64,000 nucleotides of DNA, from NCBI RefSeq assembly GCF_900114845.1, contig NZ_FOUK01000002.1, positions 310,001 through 374,000 on the forward strand, written 5' to 3'. The notes under the pieces are model-generated. The model saw only the letters and a list, made by a program, of their open reading frames with translations, was not told where the DNA came from and searched no databases. Source of the DNA: Pimelobacter simplex. Its GTDB lineage: Bacteria; Actinomycetota; Actinomycetes; Propionibacteriales; Nocardioidaceae. Positions 55,587 through 64,000 of this stretch are shown here, one piece after another. Each line of letters opens with the position of its first letter. Position 1 is the stretch's first letter. The translations under genes were made by a program, and so were the position numbers.

Positions 55587-57107
55587 TCACGCGCACAGGA
55601 AGGGCTCCGCCGCCTTCTCGTACGTCGCCAGCACCGTCCCGTCGCCGTCGGTGTAGGTGAGCACCCCGTCGGCGCCGAGGGTGGCGTAGCCGTAGACCCC
55701 GCCGCCGCCCGGCGGGATCGGCCAGCCCGCCGGTGGCCGGTCGCCGCCGTCGTAGCCGGGTCCGTCGTCGGTGCGCTGCCAGCTCTGCTCGCCGAACCAG
55801 ATCGGGTCGATCCCGCAGTGGGTGGACAGCGGAGCGGCGTAGCGGGTGCCGACCTCGGGCCGCTCGCCGTCGGCGAGCCGGACCAGGTCGACGGTCCGCG
55901 GCCGGTCCAGGGCAGGCGCGTCGGCCAGCGGGACGCCGGCCGGCCAGGTGTCGACGAGCACCCCCTTCTCACCCGCACGCAGCACGAGCAGCCGGCCGTC
56001 GGCGGTCGCGGCGGCCGCGGCGACGTCCGTCGGCCCGGCGACCGCGCGCCAGTGCTCGCCGTCCTCGCTGAGCGCGAGCCGCGGGCCCGGCCCGGCGCCG
56101 GCGCGGCACTGGTCGAGGTCGGCGTAGCAGACCTCGGGCCGGTTCCAGTCGACGCCGTCGTCGGCCGGCGAGCGGACGGTCAGCAGGCGGCTGCCGGCCT
56201 GCCACAGCCAGACCGGCTCGTCGCTCTCGAAGGGGACCGCGAGGCCGCGGTTGATCCGCCAGCTCCGCCCGCCGTCGTCCGAGAGGAGGGTCGGGTGGCT
56301 CAGCCCGCTCACCGCGGCGAGCACCCGGTCGCCGTCGGCGATCGGGCGCTCGATGCCGTCGGCGCGGGCGACGAGCGGGTCGTCGACCACCGTCCAGCTG
56401 GCGCCGTGGTCGGCGGAGCGCCAGAGCCGCACCGACCGGCCCGCCCGGCCGGTCGCGAGCAGCGCGCCGCCGGCGACCGGCACCAGCCCGCTGACCGACG
56501 ACTCGCTCCGGTAGCCGCGGTAGGCGGGCACCCCGGGCAGGGCGACCTCGGTGAACGCGCGACCGTCGTCGCTGCGCCAGGCCAGTGCCGAGAAGCCGCC
56601 CATGCTCGGGTCCGCGGCGTGGCGGCGCACGCCGACCGCGACGACTCCGTCGGCGGTCGCGACCAGCGCGGAGAGCTCGGCCCGGTCGGTGACGCCGGTG
56701 GTGGGCTCGACCGTCCAGGTGAGACCGTCGGCGCTGCGCAGCGCGCGGACGACGTAGTCGTCACCGCCGGTGGCGACCGTGTACCAGCTGCCGTCGGCGA
56801 GCCGCACGGGCGTCAGCACGTCGAAGAAGCCGTCGAGGCCGGTCGCGAACGGCGTGCCGGCCGCGAAGGGCGCGCCGTCGCGGGAGACGTGGGGCTGGAC
56901 CCGGCCGTGCTCGGAGACGAGCAGCACGAGCGCGTCGTCGCCGTCGGTCACCAGGCGCGGGGACTGGTCGGCGCCGACCGGTCCGGCCAGCCGCTGGCCG
57001 GACCACTCCCCCTGCGCGTCGGCGGGCGGGGCCGGTCGGTCACCGCACCCGCTCGCGACCAGGACGAGCGCGAGCAGGGCGGCGCCGAGCGGCAGGGTGC
57101 GACTCAT
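55587..57107 (-). CDS. Beta-propeller/BNR-repeat lipoprotein, 506 aa
   Basis: Lipobox ASGC near residue 19 after an Arg-start signal, then repeated sialidase-type Asp-box-like segments (RSADGLTWTVE, RSDDGRAFTE, RSADHGASWTVV, LSDDGGRSWRIN, LSEDGEHWRAV), suggesting a six- to seven-bladed propeller. An extracytoplasmic binding or glycan-related role is possible; catalytic sialidase residues are not evident. It sits inside the nusA-ylxR stretch, 42 bases after nusA, where no other bacterium I recall has this gene. Confidence 0.8.
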   Translation of the reverse strand: MSRTLPLGAALLALVLVASGCGDRPAPPADAQGEWSGQRLAGPVGADQSPRLVTDGDDALVLLVSEHGRVQPHVSRDGAPFAAGTPFATGLDGFFDVLTPVRLADGSWYTVATGGDDYVVRALRSADGLTWTVEPTTGVTDRAELSALVATADGVVAVGVRRHAADPSMGGFSALAWRSDDGRAFTEVALPGVPAYRGYRSESSVSGLVPVAGGALLATGRAGRSVRLWRSADHGASWTVVDDPLVARADGIERPIADGDRVLAAVSGLSHPTLLSDDGGRSWRINRGLAVPFESDEPVWLWQAGSRLLTVRSPADDGVDWNRPEVCYADLDQCRAGAGPGPRLALSEDGEHWRAVAGPTDVAAAAATADGRLLVLRAGEKGVLVDTWPAGVPLADAPALDRPRTVDLVRLADGERPEVGTRYAAPLSTHCGIDPIWFGEQSWQRTDDGPGYDGGDRPPAGWPIPPGGGGVYGYATLGADGVLTYTDGDGTVLATYEKAAEPFLCA

Positions 57108-57149
57108 GACGGAGTGACGGCCCGGACGGGCCGCCGGTTCCGTCGTCGG

Positions 57150-58124
57150 TCAGTCGGCCGACTCCTCGTCGGAGTGGATGTCGATCCGCCAGCCGGTCAG
57201 CCGGGCGGCGAGGCGGGCGTTCTGGCCCTCCTTGCCGATCGCCAGCGACAGCTGGAAGTCGGGGACGACCACGCGCGCCGACTTGGCCGCGGCGTCGACG
57301 ACGGTCACCGACTGCACCTGGGCCGGCGACAGCGCGTGGGCGACCAGCGCCGCCGGGTCGTCGGACCAGTCGACGATGTCGATCTTCTCGCCGTGCAGCT
57401 CGGACATCACGTTGCGGACCCGCTGGCCCATCGGGCCGATGCAGGCGCCCTTGGGGTTGACGCCGGAGACGGTCGAGCGGACCGCGATCTTGGTGCGGTG
57501 GCCGGCCTCGCGGGCGATCGCCGAGATCTCGACGGTGCCGTCGGCGATCTCGGGGACCTCGAGCGCGAAGAGCTTCTTGACCAGGTTCGGGTGCGAGCGC
57601 GAGAGCGTGATCTGGGGACCGCGCATGCCCTTGCGGACCGAGATCACCAGGCACTTGATGCGCGTGCCGTGGCTGTAGTCCTCGCCGGGCACCCGCTCGC
57701 TGGCGGGGAGCTGGGCCTCGATCTTGCCGAGGTCGACGAGCACGTCGTCGGGGTTGCGACCCTGCTGGATCACGCCCGAGATGATGTCGCCCTCCTTGCC
57801 GGAGAACTCGCCGAACTTGATCTCGTCCTCGGCGTCGCGCAGCCGCTGCAGCATGATCTGCTTGGCCGTCGTGGCCGCGATCCGGCCGAAGCCGTCAGGG
57901 GTGTCGTCGAACTCGCCGACCTTGTTGCCCTCGTCGTCGAGCTCGGCGGCCAGCACGCTGACGTGCCCGGTCTTGCGGTTGAGCTCGACCCGCGCCTGCG
58001 CGACCGAGCCCTCGGTCTTGTGGTACGCGGTGAGCAGAGCCTGCTCGATCGCCTCGACGAGGACGTCGAACTTGATCTCCTTCTCGCGCTCCAGCGTCCG
58101 GAGGATGCTGAGGTCGATGTCCAT
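57150..58124 (-). CDS. nusA: Transcription termination/antitermination factor NusA, 324 aa
   Basis: [18 protein letters not shown]-terminal domain, S1 domain starting [22 protein letters not shown], two KH domains with [26 protein letters not shown]. Actinobacterial short form without the C-terminal acidic repeats. ATG overlaps the rimP stop by one base (TGATG). Confidence 0.97.
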   Translation of the reverse strand: MDIDLSILRTLEREKEIKFDVLVEAIEQALLTAYHKTEGSVAQARVELNRKTGHVSVLAAELDDEGNKVGEFDDTPDGFGRIAATTAKQIMLQRLRDAEDEIKFGEFSGKEGDIISGVIQQGRNPDDVLVDLGKIEAQLPASERVPGEDYSHGTRIKCLVISVRKGMRGPQITLSRSHPNLVKKLFALEVPEIADGTVEISAIAREAGHRTKIAVRSTVSGVNPKGACIGPMGQRVRNVMSELHGEKIDIVDWSDDPAALVAHALSPAQVQSVTVVDAAAKSARVVVPDFQLSLAIGKEGQNARLAARLTGWRIDIHSDEESAD

Positions 58125-58639
58125 CAGTCGGCGTCCTTCTCTTTGCGGTTGAACTCGATCTGCACCAGTGCCTTGCGCACCTCGCCGTACGGGACCCGGA
58201 GCTCGCTGCCGGCGACGTCGAGGGTGACGCCGTCGTCGTCGCTGGCCCCGATCCGGCCGACCAGCTCGGACGACTCCTCGCCCTCGGCCCGGGTCAGCTT
58301 GACCAGGCGGCCCTCGTTGCGCCGCCAGTGGCGGGGCAGGGTCAGCGGCCGGTCGACCCCGCGCGAGGTGACCTCGAGCGTGTAGGGCTGCTGTCCCATC
58401 GCCGTGCTGCCGCCGTCGGGACCGTCGTCCTCGAGGACCTGGTCGATGACCTTCGTGGCCGCGGCCACGTCGTCCAGCGTCAGGCCGCCGTCGGTGTCGA
58501 CGGCGACGCGCAGGACGCGGCGCTTGCCCGCGGGGGTCAGCTCGACCGCCTCGACGTCGAGGCCCAGTGCGGCCAGCGGCGCGGCGAGGACCTGCTCGAT
58601 CCGCTCTGCAGTCGCTCCCTGAGCGGAATGAGTACCCAT
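58124..58639 (-). CDS. rimP: Ribosome maturation factor RimP, 171 aa
   Basis: First gene of the operon; helps 30S assembly. N-terminal alpha-beta domain with [24 protein letters not shown] and a C-terminal SH3-like domain ([21 protein letters not shown]). The ATG at 58639 has GGAGG six to seven bases upstream. A -10 candidate TATCGT lies about 50 bases upstream. Confidence 0.95.
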   Translation of the reverse strand: MGTHSAQGATAERIEQVLAAPLAALGLDVEAVELTPAGKRRVLRVAVDTDGGLTLDDVAAATKVIDQVLEDDGPDGGSTAMGQQPYTLEVTSRGVDRPLTLPRHWRRNEGRLVKLTRAEGEESSELVGRIGASDDDGVTLDVAGSELRVPYGEVRKALVQIEFNRKEKDAD

Positions 58640-58694
58640 GGGAGTCCTCCCCGTGTCCTGTTGTGGCTGTGCGGAGGCCACGATACCCGCCGGG

Positions 58695-58700
58695 TAGGGT
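58695..58700 (+). promoter_or_regulatory. -10 box TAGGGT, leaderless type
   Basis: Six bases before the GTG at 58707; divergent from rimP. Confidence 0.6.
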
Positions 58701-58706
58701 CACCGC

Positions 58707-59228
58707 GTGCCCGCCAGCCCCCCTCCCGTCTCCCGACGGCTCGTCGTCGCCGGCGGCCTCGGCGGCGCGGCCCTGGCGCTGAGCGGGTGCGACGCCCTCG
58801 ACGACGTCCTCGGACGCAACGACGACCCGGGCGTGTCGGGCGCCGCCTCGGGCACGGTCACCCCGACCGCCCCCGCCGCGGACGCCGACAGCACCCTCGT
58901 CGACACCGTCGTCGCCGCGATCTCGGGTACGAGCGCACTGGTGGCCGCCACCGGGACGGCCGTCCCCGGGCTCGCCAAGATCACCGCGTCGCTGACCCGC
59001 CTGCACACCGCGCACGCCACCGAGCTGGGCGGCACGCTCAGCACCACCCCGCCGGCCACCCCGGTCACCGGCCCCCGGGCCGCGGCGCTGCGCCGGCTGC
59101 TGCGCGCCGAGGCCGACCTCCAGGAGCGGCTCGTCGCCGCGGCCGGCCAGGCCCACAGCGGCGCGCTCGCCCAGCTCTTCGCCGCCATGGCCGCGGCGCT
59201 CGCCCAGCAGCGGGCGGTGCTCGGATGA
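58707..59228 (+). CDS. Tat-exported lipoprotein of unknown function, 173 aa
   Basis: [21 protein letters not shown]: twin arginines then lipobox C28. The mature part is Ala/Thr-rich and helical, with an [10 protein letters not shown] segment that could resemble a ferritin-like fold. The ATG of the next gene, a DUF4439 ferritin-like protein, overlaps its stop by four bases, so the two probably work together at the membrane surface. Leaderless GTG start. Confidence 0.75.
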   Translation: MPASPPPVSRRLVVAGGLGGAALALSGCDALDDVLGRNDDPGVSGAASGTVTPTAPAADADSTLVDTVVAAISGTSALVAATGTAVPGLAKITASLTRLHTAHATELGGTLSTTPPATPVTGPRAAALRRLLRAEADLQERLVAAAGQAHSGALAQLFAAMAAALAQQRAVLG

Positions 59229-59689
59229 GCACCCCGACGCCCACGCCCACGCCGACGTCGTCCTCCGCGCCGGACCCGACGAGCGCCGCGCTCCAGCAGA
59301 CCCTCGCTGCCGAGCACGCCGCCGTCTTCGTGTACGGCGCCCTCGGCGGGCAGACCTCGCAGTCGCGCACCCCGGCGCTCTACGCCGCCGTCACCGCGGC
59401 CTACACGGTGCACCGCACCCGGCGCGACGAGCTCACCGCCCGGATCCGCGCCGCCGGCGCCGAGCCGGTCGCCGCCGAGCCGGGCTACCAGCTGCCGGCC
59501 GACCTCGGCTCGACCGCCGCCGTCACCGCCCGCGGTCGCTCCCTCGAGGAGGCTGCCGCCGCGACGTACGCCTATCTCGTCGCCAGCTCGACCGGCGAGA
59601 CCCGCGGCTGGGCGGTCGCCGCGCTCATCGACGCGGCCGTGCGGGGCCTGGGCTTCGGCGCGGCGCCGGACCGGCTGCCCGGCCTCTGA
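59225..59689 (+). CDS. DUF4439 ferritin-like protein, 154 aa
   Basis: Four-helix ferritin-like domain with an N-terminal Thr/Pro/Ser linker ([14 protein letters not shown]). [14 protein letters not shown] and [22 protein letters not shown] match DUF4439, widespread in actinobacteria. Metal-binding residues of true ferritins are not all visible. Translationally coupled to the preceding lipoprotein; convergent on a HAD gene 294 bases away. Confidence 0.8.
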   Translation: MSTPTPTPTPTSSSAPDPTSAALQQTLAAEHAAVFVYGALGGQTSQSRTPALYAAVTAAYTVHRTRRDELTARIRAAGAEPVAAEPGYQLPADLGSTAAVTARGRSLEEAAAATYAYLVASSTGETRGWAVAALIDAAVRGLGFGAAPDRLPGL

Positions 59690-59740
59690 GCCGCCGCCAC
59701 CACGGACCGGCGAGGAGCGGCGAGGACCGGCGCCAAAAAG

Positions 59741-59814
59741 ACCAACGGTCCGCGACCTCGACATCCGGGGAACTCCCGAGACGTCCCCCGAAGCCGGGGT
59801 CGCGAACCATTGGT
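59741..59814 (-). terminator. Imperfect 17-bp inverted repeat after the proS-HAD unit
   Basis: ACCAACGGTCCGCGACC (59741-59757) pairs with GGTCGCGAACCATTGGT (59798-59814). Both imperfect positions are G-U on the minus-strand RNA. Upstream copies of GGACCGGCGAGGAGCGGCG resemble the repeat unit of other convergent gaps. Nothing coding is supported in 59690-59983. Confidence 0.6.
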
Positions 59815-59867
59815 GACCGGGGACAACGGTCATCAGGTGCAGGGAGAGGTGGGGCTCACCAGCACCT

Positions 59868-59944
59868 GTGCACAATCATGCAACAGAACGCGTCCGCCGT
59901 GTGCCAACCGCGATCCTCATAAATGTGCAGTGCACAAACCTGCA
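59868..59944. repeat. Paired GTGCACAA-N3-TGCA motifs in a GC-poor patch
   Basis: GTGCACAATCATGCA (59868-59882) and GTGCACAAACCTGCA (59930-59944) are 62 bases apart with identical spacing. The patch around them is clearly less GC-rich than its surroundings. Possible protein-binding sites. Confidence 0.5.
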
Positions 59945-59983
59945 GCCGCGACATGCTGTCGCGCGAACCGCCCGCGGGGGCAC

Positions 59984-60694
59984 TCAGCGCCAGGGCGCGA
60001 GCAGCTCCGGGAGGTCGGCGAGGCGGTGCGCGACGGCGTCCGGCTCGCCCTCGGTGTGGCCGACCTGGTCGGCCGGGATGGCGCTGTGGGGGATGTGGAT
60101 CGCCCGCAGCCCGGCGTTCTGGGCGCCCCAGACGTCGTCGAAGAGGCGGTCGCCCACGTAGACGCAGCGGGCCGGGTCGGTGGCGCCCACGGCGTCCATG
60201 GCGGCCTGGAAGGCGTGGGGCGAGGGCTTCGTCCACGGGACCTCGCTCGTGTAGACGTCGCCGTCGACCAGGTCGAGGACGCCGTCGCGCGCGAAGAAGC
60301 CGCGGTGCCACTCCCGCGGCCAGATCGTGTTGGACAGGACGCCGACCTTGATCCCCTCGCCGCGCAGCCACTCCCACAGCGGCCGCACCTCGGGGTCGGT
60401 CAGCGTGTGCGCCTCCCAGAAGGCGTAGTAGGCGTCGAGCAGGTCGGCGTCGTGCTCCAGCCCGGCGGCCGTGAAGAGGTCGGCGATGGTCGCCGACTGC
60501 TGGTGGTCGCGGCTGCGCCCCCAGATCACGCTGCCGGCCTCGTGGAGGCGGGTGGCGAAGGCGTGGTGGTCGTCGGAGGTGTCCGGGGTGGTCAGCACCG
60601 CCTGCGCCAGCGCGAGCGACTCCGCGTGGAAGTCGATGTCGTGCCAGGCGGTCAGCGTGCCGCCCCAGTCGAAGATGACCGCGTCGACCGCCAC
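59984..60694 (-). CDS. HAD-family hydrolase, 236 aa
   Basis: Haloacid dehalogenase-fold phosphatase: motif I DWGGT with nucleophile D9, motif II VLSNTI, motif III KPSPHAFQAAM and motif IV VGDRLFDDVWGAQ. Cap region includes HAESLALAQAV. GTG at 60694 with a Gly-rich GGGGG ribosome-like site; 14 bases downstream of proS, so co-transcribed. Substrate unknown. Confidence 0.88.
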   Translation of the reverse strand: MAVDAVIFDWGGTLTAWHDIDFHAESLALAQAVLTTPDTSDDHHAFATRLHEAGSVIWGRSRDHQQSATIADLFTAAGLEHDADLLDAYYAFWEAHTLTDPEVRPLWEWLRGEGIKVGVLSNTIWPREWHRGFFARDGVLDLVDGDVYTSEVPWTKPSPHAFQAAMDAVGATDPARCVYVGDRLFDDVWGAQNAGLRAIHIPHSAIPADQVGHTEGEPDAVAHRLADLPELLAPWR

Positions 60695-60708
60695 CGCCCG
60701 GCCCCCGC

Positions 60709-62487
<1,779 letters not shown>

Positions 62488-62493
62488 GGGCGA

Positions 62494-62499
62494 AGCCTA
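62494..62499 (-). promoter_or_regulatory. -10 box TAGGCT, leaderless type
   Basis: Six bases before the GTG of proS at 62487. Confidence 0.55.
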
Positions 62500-62534
62500 C
62501 GGCCGCCCGTGCGGGTGGAGCGAACCAGTAACGC

Positions 62535-62900
62535 TCAGGCGGTGCGCGCCGCCTTGAGCGCGGAGCGGATCATCGGCCACTGCAGGGGCAGCCGGGCCAG
62601 CGCCGCCGCCTTGAGCCCGGGGTTGTCGCCGCGCAGCGCGTCGGCCGCCATCTGCACGTTGCCCGGGAAGACGCCGGCCAGCAGCGCGGCGCTGGCGTAG
62701 CCGGCGACCTTGCGGGTCCGCGGCGCGAGCAGCCCCGCGGCGCAGAGCAGCTCGGCGACGCCGCTGGCCAGGATGATCTCGCGGTGCGCGGGCAGCTGCT
62801 TCGGCATCAGCGGCTCGAAGACCTCGGGCTTGACCAGGTGGACGACGCCGCTGACGACGAACGCTCCGGTGACGACCTTGGCTCCGGCGGGCAGGCTCAT
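62535..62900 (-). CDS. DoxX-like small membrane protein, 121 aa
   Basis: Four predicted helices with SGVVHLVKPEVFEPLMPKQLPAHREI, ASGVAELLCAAGLLAP and a C-terminal basic end, the DoxX/DUF family layout. Function unknown; possibly redox-linked membrane protein. ATG at 62900 follows CATGAT by six bases. Confidence 0.78.
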   Translation of the reverse strand: MSLPAGAKVVTGAFVVSGVVHLVKPEVFEPLMPKQLPAHREIILASGVAELLCAAGLLAPRTRKVAGYASAALLAGVFPGNVQMAADALRGDNPGLKAAALARLPLQWPMIRSALKAARTA

Positions 62901-62906
62901 GGCGCC

Positions 62907-62912
62907 ATCATG
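62907..62912 (-). promoter_or_regulatory. -10 box CATGAT, leaderless type
   Basis: Six bases before the ATG at 62900. Confidence 0.45.
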
Positions 62913-62922
62913 GCAGCCGGTC

Positions 62923-64000
62923 CTACCCGAGCGCGGCCGCGCCGGTGAGCACGACCCGGTCACCCTCGAGCAGCGCGTCCCAGCCGTCGACCTCCTGGCG
63001 TCCGACCCGCTCCCCCGTCGTCAGGTCGTAGGTCTCGAGCACCACCTGGTGATCGCCACCGACCAGGACCAGGTGGAGGCGGTCGCCCTGCCAGGCGGCG
63101 GTCGCGTCGACGGCACCGGCCGCCTCGGGGCTGAGCGTGCCGACGACGCGGACCTTCCTGGTCGGCAGGTCGATGCCGAGGATCTCGCCGTCGGTGGTGC
63201 CGGCGTACAGGGTGTCGCCGTCGAGGTGGCCCGCGCGCAGCTCCACCGCGGCGCGGTCGACCGCTCCCCGGTCCCCGGACGGCGCGGCGCCCGGGCGCTG
63301 GAGGGCCGTCGTGGTCGCGCGGCGCGTGACGGGGTCGAGCTCGGCCAGGCGCAGGTCGGCGTCGAGGGCGACCAGGCGGCCGGCGTGCCAGAACAGGTCG
63401 GTGAGCGTGTCGGACCCCACCTCCCAGGACAGGTGCTCGGTGGTCTCGCCGGTGGCGAGGTCGGTCCGGTAGAGCGTCTCCGGGCCGGGTCCGGACTCGG
63501 GCGCCCCGAGCACCCAGAGCGCGTCCGGCGACAGGCCGGCCGGCCCCGGGATGTCCGGTACGACGGAGCGCCGGGCGCGCCCGTCGGTCTCCCAGCGCAC
63601 CTCGGCCGAGGTCCCGCTGACCACGCTCACGCACCCGCCGCCGTCGGACCTCACGCCCGCCCACCGCCCCGAGGCCTCGTCGCCGCCGCGCGGAAGGGCG
63701 GTCCGCTGCGCGCCGGAGGCGGTGACCCGGTAGGTCCAGCGCCGGTCGGTGGCGCAGAGCACGCCGTCACGCGCCGCGAGGAGGCCGTCGGCCCGGGTCT
63801 CGATGGTCAGGAACTCCGTGCGGCCCTCGCTGTCGACGAGACCGAGGTAGCCCCGCGGCTCGGCCGCGTCGGCGTACGTCGACACGAGGACGGCGACCCG
63901 CCCGTCGCTGCCGGTCCCGGCACGCTCCAGCTCACGCCACGACAGCCGGTGGTCCGGGTCGGCCTCGGGCGCGCCGGCGCATCCCGACAGGCCGAGGGCC
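62923..64000 (-). CDS. Beta-propeller lipoprotein, 5' end outside window
   Basis: Open without stop to the right edge. Just inside the edge the frame reads ALGLSGCAGAPEADPDHRLSW, a lipobox with LSGC, so the signal peptide begins beyond base 64000. The mature part is strand-rich with repeated ELLGID/RVRVVGTL and TGET-type loops suggesting a PQQ or WD40-like propeller. Function unknown. A GTG at 63885 is an internal codon, not the start. Confidence 0.8.
   Translation of the reverse strand, partial: ALGLSGCAGAPEADPDHRLSWRELERAGTGSDGRVAVLVSTYADAAEPRGYLGLVDSEGRTEFLTIETRADGLLAARDGVLCATDRRWTYRVTASGAQRTALPRGGDEASGRWAGVRSDGGGCVSVVSGTSAEVRWETDGRARRSVVPDIPGPAGLSPDALWVLGAPESGPGPETLYRTDLATGETTEHLSWEVGSDTLTDLFWHAGRLVALDADLRLAELDPVTRRATTTALQRPGAAPSGDRGAVDRAAVELRAGHLDGDTLYAGTTDGEILGIDLPTRKVRVVGTLSPEAAGAVDATAAWQGDRLHLVLVGGDHQVVLETYDLTTGERVGRQEVDGWDALLEGDRVVLTGAAALG

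Overview
The window is a gene-dense, very GC-rich actinobacterial chromosome segment. The gene content points to Nocardioides or a close relative in the Nocardioidaceae: actinobacterial bcc:aa3 respiratory genes (diheme QcrC, three-helix QcrA, CtaF), heavy use of GTG starts, NTP-coupled Rho-independent-style hairpins without U-tracts, and an actinobacterial c-di-AMP riboswitch in front of an NlpC/P60 gene. The genus is an inference. I found no tRNA, rRNA, CRISPR array, insertion sequence or prophage.

Layout. 1-5 kb: a cell-wall hydrolase gene cut by the window edge, with its c-di-AMP riboswitch; a tiny CxxC protein; a DEDD exonuclease/GIY-YIG fusion; a stand-alone Lrp ligand-binding protein; a membrane protein. 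5-11.9 kb: trpD, a degenerate receiver protein, a CtaG-like oxidase assembly protein, then ctaE-qcrC-qcrA-qcrB. 12-18.6 kb: a glycan island (polytopic membrane protein, GT2 plus DUF2304 pair, methyltransferase, two GT4 enzymes, an L,D-transpeptidase lipoprotein) between the two halves of the respiratory locus. 18.8-21.8 kb: ctaF, ctaD and ctaC on the minus strand. 21.9-31.7 kb: cysteine desulfurase plus TusA, a PfkB/AdoK-type kinase, ErpA, an alcohol dehydrogenase with a DUF4334 partner, glycerate kinase, nadA, YjdM, DUF3043 and EthD-like proteins. From memory of M. tuberculosis Rv2190c-Rv2205c, 1-28 kb follows the same gene order with insertions.

31.7-48 kb: aldo/keto reductase, acetyltransferase, AzlCD exporter, dapB, methyltransferase, BCCT transporter, then rpsO-pnp-M16 protease on the minus strand, a molybdopterin oxidoreductase, ArfB, a HEAT-repeat protein and a sulfite-oxidase-like enzyme. 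47-58.6 kb is the translation/transcription operon rimP-nusA-ylxR-infB-rbfA-truB-ribF on the minus strand. It is interrupted by two lipoprotein genes and extended by a membrane protein and a nucleoside hydrolase. 58.7-64 kb: a Tat lipoprotein and ferritin-like pair, a HAD hydrolase, proS, a DoxX-like protein and a lipoprotein cut by the right edge.

Two window-wide patterns stand out. At least two dozen genes have a TANNNT-like -10 box exactly 6-7 bases before an ATG/GTG, the signature of leaderless transcripts, and this fixes many start codons. Convergent gene pairs either overlap by 4-8 bases (three share one CTAG) or are separated by spacers carrying long inverted or direct repeats. Two of these are 32-bp-arm palindromes built from a related sequence unit. 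No clear new biochemical system is visible; the palindromic repeat family is the best candidate for something undescribed.
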